Source: Herminiimonas sp. (GTDB lineage Bacteria > Pseudomonadota > Gammaproteobacteria > Burkholderiales > Burkholderiaceae). Taken from it: a stretch of DNA of 13,749 nt. The stretch is taken from assembly GCA_014377155.1 (NCBI GenBank), contig JACMQD010000502.1:1-13749 (forward strand). Reading direction: 5' to 3'. Under the pieces are notes generated by a model. That model was not told where the DNA came from, searched no databases, and worked only from the letters and a program-made list of their open reading frames with translations. Of this stretch, positions 7,122 through 13,749 are shown one piece after another (the first letter of the stretch is position 1; the number at the start of each line of letters is the position of its first letter). The position numbers and the translations under genes were made by a program.

Positions 7122-10100
7122 ATGCAGGTCCCCTTGACGCCTTCCGATGAAATTGCCCGGCTTTCGGCGCTCAATCGATATGACATACTAGACTCGCCGG
7201 ACGAGGCCGAGTTCGATGACCTCACTAAACTGGCGTCGCAGATCTGCGAGACGCCGATTGCGCTGATTACCTTTCTCGATGGCAGCCGGCAGTGGTTTAA
7301 GAGCAGGGTCGGCGTCGAATTAAACGAAGCGCCACGTGATATTTCATTTTGTGGACACACGATCCTGGGCGACACGATTTTCGAAATCGGCGACGCGTCG
7401 GCTGACGAGCGGTTTTTCGATAATCCACTGGTGACGGGCGATCCCAATATACGGTTTTACGCCGGTGCTCCCATGATCACGCCAGATGGATATCGACTCG
7501 GTACGTTGTGCGTTCTCGACCGTAAACCGCGCGTAATGTCCGACAATCAGCGAAGCGCGCTGGCGGCACTGAGTCGTCAGGCAATGCGCCACCTCGAAAG
7601 CCGGCGCGCCGCACGTGAGCTTGCAGAGAAAACACAGTTTCAGGAAGCCGTTCTTAACAGCACCGAGATCGCTCTGATATCGACTGGACTCGATGGCATC
7701 ATCACGAGCTTCAATCTTGGTGCGCAGTCGATGCTAGGGCACACGGCAAGCAACGTGGTCGGCATTCATATGCGGGCTCTGTTCCTGGAGCCGGCGAAAC
7801 TGGCAGCACGCCTGGCGCAAGCCGACTCGAGCGAAAGTTATGCAGGTCAGATCCTGGCGTCGGAAGGCAATGGCACCGGGGAGGCGGAAGACTGGCTATT
7901 CGTGCGTGCCGATGGCGCGAGCGTGCCAGTTCTGCTGGCGATTACGCCAATTCGCAATCGGGACGGAGAACTGGTCGGCGTGCTGCATGTCGCCCGCGAC
8001 GTCAGCCGCCGCCGTAAGGCCGAAGCGGCCGAACAAAAATCGATCGCGATACTGCAAAAAATTTCGACTCGCGTACCGGGCGTGATTTGCCAGTTCCGCC
8101 AAAACGCCGATGGAAGCGCATGCTTTCCGTATGCCAGCAGGCAGCTTGAGCAGATTTGCCGGGTCAGGCCGGAGGACGCCTTAATGGACGCCGAGCCGGT
8201 GTTTCGCGCGGTGCATCCAGACGACCTGCAGCAGCTGATAGAGTCAATCCGAATTTCGGCACTCGAGCTTACCCCATGGCGCCATGAATATCGCGTGCGC
8301 TTCGAGGACGGTGTCGTACGCTGTTTGTATGGCGACGCACTGCCTGAACGCAGCGACGACGGCAGTACGCTGTGGCACGGCCTTATTACGGATATTACGG
8401 AGCGTAACGCTGCGGACCGCGAGTTGGTACGCAACCAAAAATTTCTCGAGACGTTGATCAATTCATTGCCCGTCATTATTTACTCGAAGAGCGTGCAAGC
8501 CGAGTCATATGGCCAGTTCCTCACGTGGAATCATGCGGCAGAGGTAATTAGCGGGTTTAGTGCCGAGTACATGATCGGCAAAACCGATCGTGAAATTTTC
8601 GTGCCGGAGCTGGCGCGACCATATGAACAGCATGACCGTGCCATTGTCTCTGAGCGTGCCGCACGGACGGTGCCAGCACATAAGGTGACACGTGCAGACG
8701 GCATGACGCGTACCTTGCGCACGACGTCGGTGCCGCTATTCGCAAGCGACGGTTCGGTTGAATATATCCTGGGTATCGCCGAGGATATTACAGAGGCGAT
8801 GCAGAACGAACAGCAAATTCGCCGTAACCAGGCCGAACTGCAAGCGGTCAGCGATGCGTCTCCGCTTGGTTTGTTCCGTGCCAACCTGGAAGGTGGTTAT
8901 ACTTACGTCAACAAGACCTACGAAGCGATTACGGGGCTGACGCAAGAGAATGCACTAGGCGAAGGCTGGCGACAGGCGGTGCATGCGGAAGACCGTGAAC
9001 GTGTGACCGAGGCATGGAGCGAGTCTATGTCCAGCCTCGATCGATTTGAGCAGGTACATCGATTCATCCGCGAGGACGGTGCGGAAGTCATCGCACGAGT
9101 GGTCGCCATGCCGATGATGGTCGACGGCGTCTGTACCGGTTTCGTAGGAACCGTAGACGACATCACCAGCAGGCGTCAGGTCAACAATGCCCTGCTCGCC
9201 AGCGAACATCGGTTGCGTTTGCTGACCGACAATCTGCCTGCTCTGATCGGCTATATCGATGCCGACGAGCGGTACCGGTTCTGCAACAGCGGCTACCAAC
9301 GCATTCTCGGCAAAGACGGTGCTGACATGCTCGGCAAGACCCTTGAAGAAGTCTACGGTGTCGAAGCCTATGTGCGCATGGGGCCCGAGGTGCATTCGGC
9401 ACTCAGGGGTGAACATATTTCCTTTGAACGCACCACGATGATTGGCGGCATGCCGGCCTATTTTCAGTGCGACTACGTGCCCGATATCTGCGCGACAGGA
9501 GAAGTGCTGGGCTTCTATGCGATGGCGATCGATGTCACATCGCGCCGCCGCGCCGAAAGGCAGCTTGCCGCAAGCGAGCGCCGCATGCGTACGATCACCG
9601 ACAATATCCCGGCCATGGTTTCGCATATCGATGCCGAGCAGCGCTATATTTTCGTCAACGCCCAGGTGGGTGCGCTGTTTCAAAAAGACATCTCGGCCAT
9701 GATCGGCAAGCGCATGGATGAAGTCCATGCGCCGTCGACCTATGCTTGCTTGCATCCGCACATCGACACTGTGCTACGTGGCGAAACGGTCACGTTCGAA
9801 ATGGATTTGATGATCGACGATGTCCTTCATTTCTTTCAAGTGACCTATGTGCCCGACTGGAGCGAGAAGCGCGCCGTCATCGGGTTTTACGCAATGACGA
9901 TCGACGTGACAGTCACCAAAGAAAGCGCAATACGACAAGCCGCCAGCGAACGGCGTCTTCGCACGATTACCGACAACTTGCCAGTGCTGATTTCGTACAT
10001 CGACAACGAGCAGCGGGTGCGCTTTTCCAACGCCACGATGAATGGCTGGCTGGGTATCAGCCCGGAAGAAGCACAGGACAAGCATTTTGAGGAAGTTGTC

Positions 10101-10814
10101 GGATCGGAAATTTATTTGGCGCGGCGCCCTTATCTGGAGCGTGCCCTCGCCGGCGAACGCATCGAATATGAAATGGTCACGGTTGCGGCCGGCGTGTCCC
10201 GGCATATACAAACCATCTACGTACCCGACCGGGACGCCGACGGCACGGTCCAGGGCATCTATGCGCTGAGCACCGACATTACCCGGCTTAAGGAAATCGA
10301 AGCCAGGTTACTGACGCTTGCGCGCTTCGATACGCTCACCGGATTGCCCAACCGATATCAGTTGAACCAGAAGCTCGATGAGGCCGTTGCGCGCAGCAAG
10401 CGCTCGCCTGACAACATGGCGGTCCTGTATCTGGATATCGATCACTTTAAAAAAATAAACGATACTTATGGACACCCGGCGGGTGACGCTGTGCTGGTCG
10501 AGTTCGGCGCGCGGCTGGCGATGGCAGTGCGCCAGACCGATACCGTGGCACGACTTGCAGGTGATGAATTCATCGTCGTGCTGGAAGGCTTGAAGGTCGC
10601 TGACGAGGCGCGGCATGTCGCCGAAAAGATCGTCGATGTGATGCGCGAACCATTCCGGCTGCCGGATCAGGTCGTGCAGGTCGGCGTCAGTATTGGATGC
10701 GCTTACAGTGATACCAAGAATCTCACGTCGTCCGAACTCCTGAGCTTGGCCGATAAGGCACTTTACCGGGCAAAAAATGCCGGACGCAATGCCGTAAGGG
10801 ACAGCGTGGCCTGA
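7122..10814 (+). CDS. Cytoplasmic GAF/multi-PAS diguanylate cyclase (AGDEF variant)
   Basis: This 1230-residue protein has no signal peptide or membrane segment and is therefore a soluble multi-sensor cyclase. A GAF domain (about 25-160, with RQWFKSRVG at 56-64 and IRFYAGAPMITPDGYRLGTLC at 110-130) is followed by about seven PAS domains: near 172-298, 308-428, 440-558, 571-686, 692-808, 816-930 and 941-1055. A GGDEF domain (about 1060-1225) closes it, and no EAL domain is present. The signature is AGDEF (1146-1150); this variant is active in Vibrio cholerae VCA0965, and the metal Asp (LDID, 1104-1107) and inhibitory RxxD (1137-1140) are intact, so activity is likely. ATG 7122 is preferred because AGGA (7110-7113) lies 8 bases upstream and homologues begin close to it; ATG 7113 and GTG 7083 are also in frame. 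I saw no clear promoter in the 147-base gap after the dehydrogenase. Confidence 0.93.
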   Translation: MQVPLTPSDEIARLSALNRYDILDSPDEAEFDDLTKLASQICETPIALITFLDGSRQWFKSRVGVELNEAPRDISFCGHTILGDTIFEIGDASADERFFDNPLVTGDPNIRFYAGAPMITPDGYRLGTLCVLDRKPRVMSDNQRSALAALSRQAMRHLESRRAARELAEKTQFQEAVLNSTEIALISTGLDGIITSFNLGAQSMLGHTASNVVGIHMRALFLEPAKLAARLAQADSSESYAGQILASEGNGTGEAEDWLFVRADGASVPVLLAITPIRNRDGELVGVLHVARDVSRRRKAEAAEQKSIAILQKISTRVPGVICQFRQNADGSACFPYASRQLEQICRVRPEDALMDAEPVFRAVHPDDLQQLIESIRISALELTPWRHEYRVRFEDGVVRCLYGDALPERSDDGSTLWHGLITDITERNAADRELVRNQKFLETLINSLPVIIYSKSVQAESYGQFLTWNHAAEVISGFSAEYMIGKTDREIFVPELARPYEQHDRAIVSERAARTVPAHKVTRADGMTRTLRTTSVPLFASDGSVEYILGIAEDITEAMQNEQQIRRNQAELQAVSDASPLGLFRANLEGGYTYVNKTYEAITGLTQENALGEGWRQAVHAEDRERVTEAWSESMSSLDRFEQVHRFIREDGAEVIARVVAMPMMVDGVCTGFVGTVDDITSRRQVNNALLASEHRLRLLTDNLPALIGYIDADERYRFCNSGYQRILGKDGADMLGKTLEEVYGVEAYVRMGPEVHSALRGEHISFERTTMIGGMPAYFQCDYVPDICATGEVLGFYAMAIDVTSRRRAERQLAASERRMRTITDNIPAMVSHIDAEQRYIFVNAQVGALFQKDISAMIGKRMDEVHAPSTYACLHPHIDTVLRGETVTFEMDLMIDDVLHFFQVTYVPDWSEKRAVIGFYAMTIDVTVTKESAIRQAASERRLRTITDNLPVLISYIDNEQRVRFSNATMNGWLGISPEEAQDKHFEEVVGSEIYLARRPYLERALAGERIEYEMVTVAAGVSRHIQTIYVPDRDADGTVQGIYALSTDITRLKEIEARLLTLARFDTLTGLPNRYQLNQKLDEAVARSKRSPDNMAVLYLDIDHFKKINDTYGHPAGDAVLVEFGARLAMAVRQTDTVARLAGDEFIVVLEGLKVADEARHVAEKIVDVMREPFRLPDQVVQVGVSIGCAYSDTKNLTSSELLSLADKALYRAKNAGRNAVRDSVA
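9198..10313 (+). repeat. Three tandem PAS modules with an exact 124-residue period
   Basis: Within the cyclase gene the linker motif ASEHRLR/ASERRMR/ASERRLR recurs at residues 693, 817 and 941 (nucleotides 9198, 9570 and 9942), exactly 372 bases apart each time. Each copy continues with a TDN(L/I)P core, a YID or HID turn, a G(E)-rich loop (RGEHISFE, RGETVTFE, AGERIEYE), a YVPD strand and an ending in IDVT or TDIT. The copies have diverged considerably in between, so this is an old internal duplication of a whole PAS plus linker, not a recent DNA repeat. The third copy runs into the GGDEF linker. Confidence 0.8.
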
Positions 10815-10894
10815 TCGTCGTGAGCTTAACGCAAGGTGACGAGCTTCGTATGGGAGCCGATTTTCACGATGATTCAGGTCACGACGATTCAGGT
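10814..10894. repeat. 15-base tandem repeat and 10-base inverted repeat between convergent genes
   Basis: The gap between the cyclase stop and the glycosyltransferase stop holds two adjacent 15-base copies, 10865-10879 and 10880-10894, which differ at one position (CACGATGATTCAGGT and CACGACGATTCAGGT). In addition, ATCGTCGTGA (10814-10823) is perfectly complementary to TCACGACGAT (10879-10888) and nearly so to 10864-10873, so either copy could pair with the left arm. No T-run is present. It may act as a poor bidirectional terminator or simply record slippage. Confidence 0.55.
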
Positions 10895-12088
10895 CTAGCC
10901 AAGGTTCGCAGGCACGGCACTTTTGTCTGCCACGCTGCGATAAAGCCGGGTCTGGGCGGCGATGATGTCGGGCCAGCCGAATCGTTCCGCATAGCGCCGG
11001 GTCGCCGCGCGATCAGGAAGGGCGGCGCGCAAGGCGACTACGGCATCGACGATACCTTTGGCCGATCGTTCGGCCATGATGATGCCGGCCTCTGGCGCTT
11101 GAATCACTTCCGGCGTACCGCCGACGCGCGTCGCGATGGCAGGCGTGCCGCAAGCCATGGATTCCAGTAGGACGTTGGCCCAGCCTTCTCGGCTCGACGG
11201 CAGCACTAGCGCATCCGCGGCTGCATAGTATTGGCGCAATTCGGATTGCGGAATCGACCCCAAAAAACGTACCCGCTCTGCCACACCGCATTTGCTTGCA
11301 AGCCGTTCGAGGTTGCCGCGTTCCGGTCCCTCGCCGGCGATCAGGAGCCGGACATCCGGCAGAGACCGCAATGCATCGATGCTCAGGTCGTGACCTTTGA
11401 GCGGAATCAGATTGCCTACTGACAGCAGCGTGAAGCCGTCGCAACCATAGGCCTGACGCAAAGGCGCCCGATCGGCCGGATGGAACAACGCAAGATCGAC
11501 GCCGTTGCGCAAAACCTCGATTCGGCTAGCGGGCATCCCGAGCTTGACTGCTTCGGACTTCAGCGCGCTGCTGACGGTGATAATGCGTGCCGCATGCGAT
11601 CCTGCCCACCGGATCATCTTTCCCGGCAAACGGAAATGCGGCAGGAGGTTGATATCCGTACCCAACGCAGAAATGACCGTGGGCTTGCCAAAATATTTGC
11701 CCAACAAAACTGCCGCAACGCCGTCCGGGTAGAAATAATGGGCATCGATAAGGTCGAAATCGAATCCTTCGTCGATAAGTCGGCCGATGGTCGATCGTGC
11801 GCCCGCGGCAAGCATCGCCGGGGCAATCGTCATCCCTGTCTTAGGCGGCAAAAAATAGCGCGGGTGATACACCTGCAGTCCCGCCCGCGTTTCGGTGTGG
11901 GGTACGCGCGCTTGCAGACCATAACGGCCGAACGCATCATGCTTGAAAGGAAACCATGGCACCGGCGCTACCACGCGTGCCGCGATGTCGCCGGCTTCAA
12001 TGAGGTAACGCAAGCGCGACTGAACGAAAATTCCATGGTTGGGTTTGACGGAATTGGGGAATAACGTCGAAAAAGTCAGTAATTTCAA
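10895..12088 (-). CDS. GT4-family glycosyltransferase (exopolysaccharide type)
   Basis: This 397-residue GT-B-fold enzyme should transfer a sugar from a nucleotide donor to a lipid-linked or saccharide acceptor at the cytoplasmic face of the membrane. The N-terminal acceptor domain (about 1-190) starts KLLTFSTLFPN with PNHGIFVQSRLR (15-26) and has IDAHYFYPDG (114-123). The donor domain (about 200-375) has SVGNLIPLKGH (223-233), AGEGPE (251-256) and the EX7E motif E301-E309 within SSREGWANVLLESMACGTP. I place the start at TTG 12088: AAGGA lies 7 bases upstream and relatives begin with (M)KLLTF at this very point. A GTG at 12148 would add 20 residues, with no clear ribosome site. No other polysaccharide genes are visible, so it is an orphan here. 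The donor sugar is unknown. Confidence 0.93.
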   Translation of the reverse strand: MKLLTFSTLFPNSVKPNHGIFVQSRLRYLIEAGDIAARVVAPVPWFPFKHDAFGRYGLQARVPHTETRAGLQVYHPRYFLPPKTGMTIAPAMLAAGARSTIGRLIDEGFDFDLIDAHYFYPDGVAAVLLGKYFGKPTVISALGTDINLLPHFRLPGKMIRWAGSHAARIITVSSALKSEAVKLGMPASRIEVLRNGVDLALFHPADRAPLRQAYGCDGFTLLSVGNLIPLKGHDLSIDALRSLPDVRLLIAGEGPERGNLERLASKCGVAERVRFLGSIPQSELRQYYAAADALVLPSSREGWANVLLESMACGTPAIATRVGGTPEVIQAPEAGIIMAERSAKGIVDAVVALRAALPDRAATRRYAERFGWPDIIAAQTRLYRSVADKSAVPANLG

Positions 12089-12095
12089 ACCATCG

Positions 12096-12100
12096 TCCTT
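12096..12100 (-). promoter_or_regulatory. Ribosome binding site supporting the TTG start
   Basis: On the minus strand AAGGA is followed by 7 bases and then TTG (12088-12086), an ideal spacing. It decides the glycosyltransferase start in favour of TTG rather than the upstream GTG. Confidence 0.6.
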
Positions 12101-12238
12101 GAAATGTTCGGTTATCTGGTTACGGATTAAGGCCTGCCATCCTATCACTTGGGCGTCCCGGAAACCATAGGACAGGCTAGCCCATCAAGTATCGCTTCAC
12201 GATACCAAGAGAGCCGCACGCTGGCACTGACGAGTCAT

Positions 12239-12267
12239 TTGGTGTCCGCTGAATCGAAACGGATAAC
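12239..12267 (+). promoter_or_regulatory. Weak sigma-70-like promoter candidate for the YiaA-like operon
   Basis: TTGGTG (12239-12244) and GATAAC (12262-12267) are spaced by 17 bases, 35 bases before the ATG at 12302. Both hexamers are imperfect, so this is a guess from position and spacing. Confidence 0.3.
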
Positions 12268-12301
12268 AATGCGTTCACCTAACTGATTCGAAGGAGACTA
12301 T

Positions 12302-12784
12302 ATGAAAGTTCTTGTTCACCGCGATTCCGCCGCATGGCAAATGCAGGTATGGATATCGTTCGTGCTGGCGGTTTTTCTGTGTGCGGTCGGACTGGCATAT
12401 CTGCCCGGTAGAGACCTCGATCGAGTGTTCATGGTCATGGGTTATTTTTTCTGCCTGACGAATGTGTTCGTGCTTGCCAAGCTCGTCAGAGATGGCGAAA
12501 AAGCGCGTGTCGAAGAAGGCAGTATCGATACGCCGATGTTCAAGTATGTCGTGTGGATCGGGTTTTTTCTGGCGATGGGATTGACCGGATGGGGCCTGAT
12601 GCGCATGGAAATCAACGAAACCTACAAGGCATTTCTGGGCGTCTGCTGGCTCTATCTCATCAGCGCGGCGTTTACTCTAGCCAAGACCTTGCGCGACAGG
12701 CATGAAGCAGACTTGAATGAAGCGCATCTCGCATCTCATGCCAAACAATCCAACGCAACCGTATTTCAAAAGGCAACATCATGA
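12302..12784 (+). CDS. YiaA/YiaB-family inner-membrane protein
   Basis: This 160-residue protein has four predicted membrane helices (about 15-34, 42-61, 81-100 and 108-127). It is built from two copies of the YiaAB two-helix unit: each ends with a helix followed by a basic motif, FVLAKLVRDGEKA at 56-68 and FTLAKTLRDRHEA at 124-136. WQMQVWISF (12-20) is typical of the family start. The role of YiaA/YiaB in Escherichia coli is not well defined, and no enzymatic residues are apparent. The charged tail (131-160) probably lies in the cytoplasm. AAGGAG (12291-12296) lies 5 bases upstream of the ATG. Its stop overlaps the next start as ATGA, so it heads a three-gene operon; this suggests an envelope-related job shared with the two exported proteins that follow. 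Confidence 0.88.
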   Translation: MKVLVHRDSAAWQMQVWISFVLAVFLCAVGLAYLPGRDLDRVFMVMGYFFCLTNVFVLAKLVRDGEKARVEEGSIDTPMFKYVVWIGFFLAMGLTGWGLMRMEINETYKAFLGVCWLYLISAAFTLAKTLRDRHEADLNEAHLASHAKQSNATVFQKATS

Positions 12785-13239
12785 AAACAACGCTCCCATC
12801 GATCTTCATCGTCACGATGCTTCTGATTGCCGCAACCGGATTTTCGCATCCGGTCCAGGCACAGAGCGAGGCGTCGCAACTAAGCGCCATCTCCGCATTG
12901 CCCCTGGCGTCGGTTGTCATCGGCGGCAGCGCGGTGGCAGGCGCCGCACTGGCGCTGCCGGTCGCCCTGTCGACCGCCGGCGGCGTACTGATCGTCAAAA
13001 CCGTCGACAGTACGGCCCGCGCCACCGTGCTGGTATTGGAGCGCGCATCCGACAGCGCCCGTGTCAGCGTGGAGGTGATTGGCACCGGCGTTGCGGCGGC
13101 TTCGCTGATGACCGGAACCGTGGTGACCGTCAGCGTGATCGGCGCCGGCATCGTGCTCTCGGCGGCGGGAGAAGCGCTTGCCTTTCTGCCTAACGCGCTG
13201 GGCAGTGCGCTGCTGCATAACGAACGGTTGACACGATGA
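12781..13239 (+). CDS. Small hydrophobic Ala/Gly-rich exported protein, unknown function
   Basis: I do not recognise a named family for this 152-residue protein. It begins with a signal peptide (about 1-27, likely cleaved after PVQA). The mature part is rich in Ala, Gly, Val and Ser, with two long hydrophobic stretches at about 40-72 and 100-136, separated by a charged segment (KTVDSTARATVLVLERASDS, 73-92). It has no cysteine and no obvious catalytic motif. It may sit in or on a membrane after export, or shield its hydrophobic parts by assembling with a partner. AAGG (12770-12773) lies 7 bases before the ATG, which overlaps the previous stop; its own stop overlaps the DUF2145 start. That conserved-looking packing suggests the two exported proteins work together. 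Confidence 0.8.
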   Translation: MKTTLPSIFIVTMLLIAATGFSHPVQAQSEASQLSAISALPLASVVIGGSAVAGAALALPVALSTAGGVLIVKTVDSTARATVLVLERASDSARVSVEVIGTGVAAASLMTGTVVTVSVIGAGIVLSAAGEALAFLPNALGSALLHNERLTR

Positions 13240-13749
13240 ACAAGGGACCACTTTCGATAAGCGCAATTGCGTTCGCCTTGGTCACGACGCTGCTTGCGTC
13301 TGCCGGCGCACATGCAGGTCGGTCGTGCGAAGAGCGCAAAGCGACGCCACAGACAATTGAAAAAGGCCTGACGCTTGCCGCACAAACTCTGGCAGCGCTC
13401 GACGCCAGCGGCAACAAAGTGGTGTTCCTGGCGCGCGCCGGGCAAGATCTGACCAAGTACGGCGTGCGTTATTCGCACCTGGGACTTGCCTACCGGCAGG
13501 GCGATGGCAAGGGCGGACATGTCTGGCGGGTGCTCCATAAGCTCAATCAATGCGGCGCAAGTACGTCGGCGATCTACCGTCAAGGTTTGGGTGAGTTTTT
13601 TCTTGATGACCTGTGGCGCTACGAAGCTGCTTATGTGGTTCCTGCGCGAGACGTGCAAGAACAGTTGCTGGCTCTGATCCAGAATGACGAATTGTCCCTC
13701 AGGATGAATCACCGTCCGTATAGCGTCGTCAGCTATGCCTGGAGCACCC
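13236..13749 (+). CDS. DUF2145-family exported protein, 3' end beyond the window
   Basis: The ATG at 13236 overlaps the preceding stop (ATGA), and the frame stays open to the window end, giving 171 complete codons of a partial protein. A signal peptide covers about 1-27 (cleavage near AHA). The mature part shows features I associate with DUF2145: RSCEER (29-34), FLARAGQDLTKYGVRYSHLGLAY (64-86), VLHKLNQCG (99-107), IYRQGLGEFFLDD (113-125) and a C-terminal YSVVSYAWST (162-171) at the cut. The family is found mostly in proteobacteria and its function is unknown. The conserved His in SHLG and Cys in QCG could suggest a papain-like (NlpC/P60 or YiiX-related) hydrolase fold, but that is speculation. 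No separate ribosome site is clear, so translation is probably coupled. Confidence 0.82.
   Translation, partial: MNKGPLSISAIAFALVTTLLASAGAHAGRSCEERKATPQTIEKGLTLAAQTLAALDASGNKVVFLARAGQDLTKYGVRYSHLGLAYRQGDGKGGHVWRVLHKLNQCGASTSAIYRQGLGEFFLDDLWRYEAAYVVPARDVQEQLLALIQNDELSLRMNHRPYSVVSYAWST

Noticed and set aside
8955..9761. A 268-residue open frame on the minus strand inside the multi-PAS cyclase gene
   Set aside because: The plus strand encodes clear PAS repeats here. The antisense frame is His/Asp/Ala-rich without motifs, a usual shadow in GC-rich coding DNA.
10820..11170. Rightward open frame of 116 residues just after the cyclase
   Set aside because: Most of it is antisense to the C-terminal part of the glycosyltransferase, and its start lies in the repeat region without a ribosome site.
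12672..13712. A 346-residue open frame on the minus strand opposite the YiaA-like/DUF2145 operon
   Set aside because: It is antisense to three genes that have ribosome sites, signal peptides or family motifs and ATGA overlaps. Its own translation has low-complexity Arg/Ala/Thr/Pro stretches and no recognisable domain.

Overview
The window reads as chromosomal DNA of a GC-rich proteobacterium, most likely a betaproteobacterium of the Burkholderiales (Oxalobacteraceae-like). This is an inference from the protein styles: a GAF/multi-PAS diguanylate cyclase, a PAS-GGDEF-EAL protein, an exopolysaccharide-type GT4 glycosyltransferase and a DUF2145 gene behind a YiaA-like gene. I saw no phage or insertion-sequence genes, no tRNA or rRNA, and no CRISPR array.

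Layout, left to right: (1) the possible start of a leftward gene (1-26) and a 341-base intergenic region with a strong dyad, facing a zinc-free MDR oxidoreductase (368-1534, +). (2) A hairpin lies between convergent genes at 1562-1591. (3) A leftward two-gene operon encodes a periplasmic family-3 solute-binding protein (4788-5582) and, with an ATGA overlap, a membrane-bound CHASE-PAS-PAS-GGDEF-EAL protein (1681-4791). (4) Divergent from it is an acyl-CoA dehydrogenase of the long-chain type (5826-6974, +). (5) A 1230-residue soluble diguanylate cyclase follows, with one GAF and about seven PAS domains, the last three repeating at exactly 124 residues (7122-10814, +). (6) A convergent GT4 glycosyltransferase (10895-12088, -) probably starts at TTG. 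(7) A rightward, tightly overlapped operon encodes a YiaA/YiaB-type membrane protein, a small hydrophobic exported protein and a DUF2145 protein cut by the window edge (12302 to end).

The theme is cyclic-di-GMP signalling. One protein senses at the membrane, probably with its own binding-protein partner, and the other is a cytoplasmic multi-sensor cyclase. An exopolysaccharide-type glycosyltransferase lies beside the second, but a functional link is only inferred. The most interesting candidates are the binding-protein/CHASE-GGDEF-EAL pair, whose EAL domain has His in place of a metal-ligand Asp, and the three-gene envelope operon ending in DUF2145, whose function is unknown.
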